Of a DNA stretch of 64,000 nucleotides, positions 62,989-64,000 are shown piece by piece. The position numbers were made by a program, and so were the translations under genes. The DNA is from Scatophagus argus. Taxonomy: Eukaryota > Chordata > Actinopteri > Scatophagidae. The notes under the pieces were generated by a model that saw only the letters and a program-made list of their open reading frames with translations, searched no databases and had not been told where the DNA came from. The first letter of the stretch is position 1, and the number at the start of each line of letters is the position of its first letter. The stretch covers positions 18,198,999 through 18,262,998 of the forward strand of contig NC_058493.1 in assembly GCF_020382885.2 (NCBI RefSeq), read 5' to 3'.

Positions 62989-64000
62989 CTGAGAAGATAC
63001 ATGGGAGCGTAAGATGGATACAACAAAGAAGACACTGGAGCTAGAGATATCACAGAATTTAGAAAAGATTAGAAAAAAAGGCATGATCATGTTGATATCA
63101 AAGAGAGGCTGTAGGGGATAAAAATGGCGAAAACATAAATACACAGCACAGATTGAAATTTTAAAAATGCAGTGAATATCGGTCAGAGAGAGGATCGAGA
63201 GAGAACAAGCAAGAAAGATGATTGTTGAAAGAGGGAGAGAGGAGTCAGAGAAAGAAGAGCAGAGATTTCAAAGAGCTTTAGCTTACTGTTAAACAAAATA
63301 ACTGTGCAGACTTTAAGGCTGTGTGTGTGTGTGTGTGTGTGTGTGTGGATGGGTTTGCATGCAGCATGTAAACACATTCAATTAAGGTGTCAAAACAATC
63401 CTCTGCTTAAGTAGAATTAAATTCAAGCTGAAGTTAGCATTATCATTTGTCACTCGAGCCTCTGCTCTCCATCTGCAGTGCTAAATTGTTCCTGTATGTT
63501 ACCTCTCTCCCTAATTATCCATGACCTACTTCTACCTTTCAGCCTTGTTGCCTTTTACTTCCACCCGTCTTCTTCTAAAGTCCTGTCTGCTCCTGCTATG
63601 TTTTCCCTTGCCATCTCTTTCCCTTTGTTCTTCTGTGCTCCACGTCTCTCCTTCTCGTCTGTCCATTCATCTATTCTACAACGTCCTCTTTCACATCAAT
63701 CTTTCTCCGCACCACCTCCAATCACTGTTCTTTAAGTCTGGAGTCTAATTACCGGTCTGCTACTCTTACAATCATGTAATAGTGCTTCACCCCTTATCTT
63801 CCATTCAATCACTGCCCTGCCTGATAACTGTAAGCTTATGCTAAGCAGCTACGTCTGAATGCTGTGAGGGAGGATTTACTGCCTGGACTTGAGTTGTGTT
63901 AGCAGCGCTCTTAAGCATTAACTGGGCTCTAACTCTGTTGAAGAGCCAGGAGACAAGCCCTCCCTGAGGAGCAGAGCAATGCTGGATCAAGTCAATAAAA
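62989..64000 (-). other. syt7: syt7 intron, continues past the right edge
   Basis: No exon is supported here. The stretch at about 63500-63740 is pyrimidine-rich on the plus strand and gives spurious Ser/Leu/Phe-rich open frames. The syt7 transmembrane and N-terminal exons are expected further right. Confidence 0.5.
63320..63347 (+). repeat. (GT)n microsatellite
   Basis: GT run of about 28 bp in the syt7 intron upstream of the 345-nt linker exon. Confidence 0.95.

Noticed and set aside
62618-63144. Three overlapping Pro/Gly/Ser-rich minus-strand frames
   Set aside because: Only the frame ending GLDVKSFL matches the syt7 linker and fits both splice sites; the others are GC-rich shadows.

Overview
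This is a vertebrate nuclear DNA window, almost certainly from a ray-finned (probably percomorph) fish. Genes are split by GT-AG introns, and most of the sequence is AT-rich intergenic and intronic DNA with dinucleotide microsatellites. Several interspersed repeats are of types I recognise from percomorph genomes: a tRNA-like composite repeat, Tc1/mariner remnants and a TTAGCTTAGCTTAGCAT-type repeat. There is no bacterial, phage or CRISPR-like content.

Five protein genes can be supported. From left to right they are cend1 (+, one coding exon, 16.2-16.5 kb), polr2l (+, two coding exons, 20.0-21.0 kb), a cpsf7-like gene for a cleavage factor I subunit (-, eight coding exons, 22.4-27.9 kb), sdhaf2 (+, four coding exons, 28.7-31.7 kb) and the 3' part of syt7 (-, eight exons, 39.2-63.0 kb; the transmembrane exons lie beyond the right edge). 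From memory, the human counterparts of the first two lie in 11p15.5 and of the other three in 11q12.2, so the window corresponds to human chromosome 11. The head-to-head cpsf7/sdhaf2 pair matches the human arrangement. I rebuilt exon boundaries by hand from splice sites and reading phase; all joins close in frame.

Region by region: 1-12.6 kb has no exon I can support. A CpG-richer stretch at 12.6-13.8 kb with an NRF1-like site and a good minus-strand splice donor may be the promoter of an unidentified leftward gene. cend1 and polr2l each have an apparent non-coding first exon. cpsf7 and sdhaf2 share an 0.8 kb intergenic promoter. The 7.5 kb between sdhaf2 and syt7 holds a tRNA-like repeat, a duplicated ~85 bp segment and probably the syt7 3' UTR. 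The syt7 introns hold two related Tc1-like remnants and other repeats.

The genes are not a functional pathway; they are neighbours by ancient synteny (neuronal membrane protein, RNA polymerase subunit, pre-mRNA 3' end processing, mitochondrial complex II assembly, Ca2+-regulated exocytosis). I found no clearly undescribed system. The best leads are the divergent cpsf7 copy, the in-frame cassette exons of the syt7 linker, the unassigned promoter-like region at 13 kb, and the transposon remnants.
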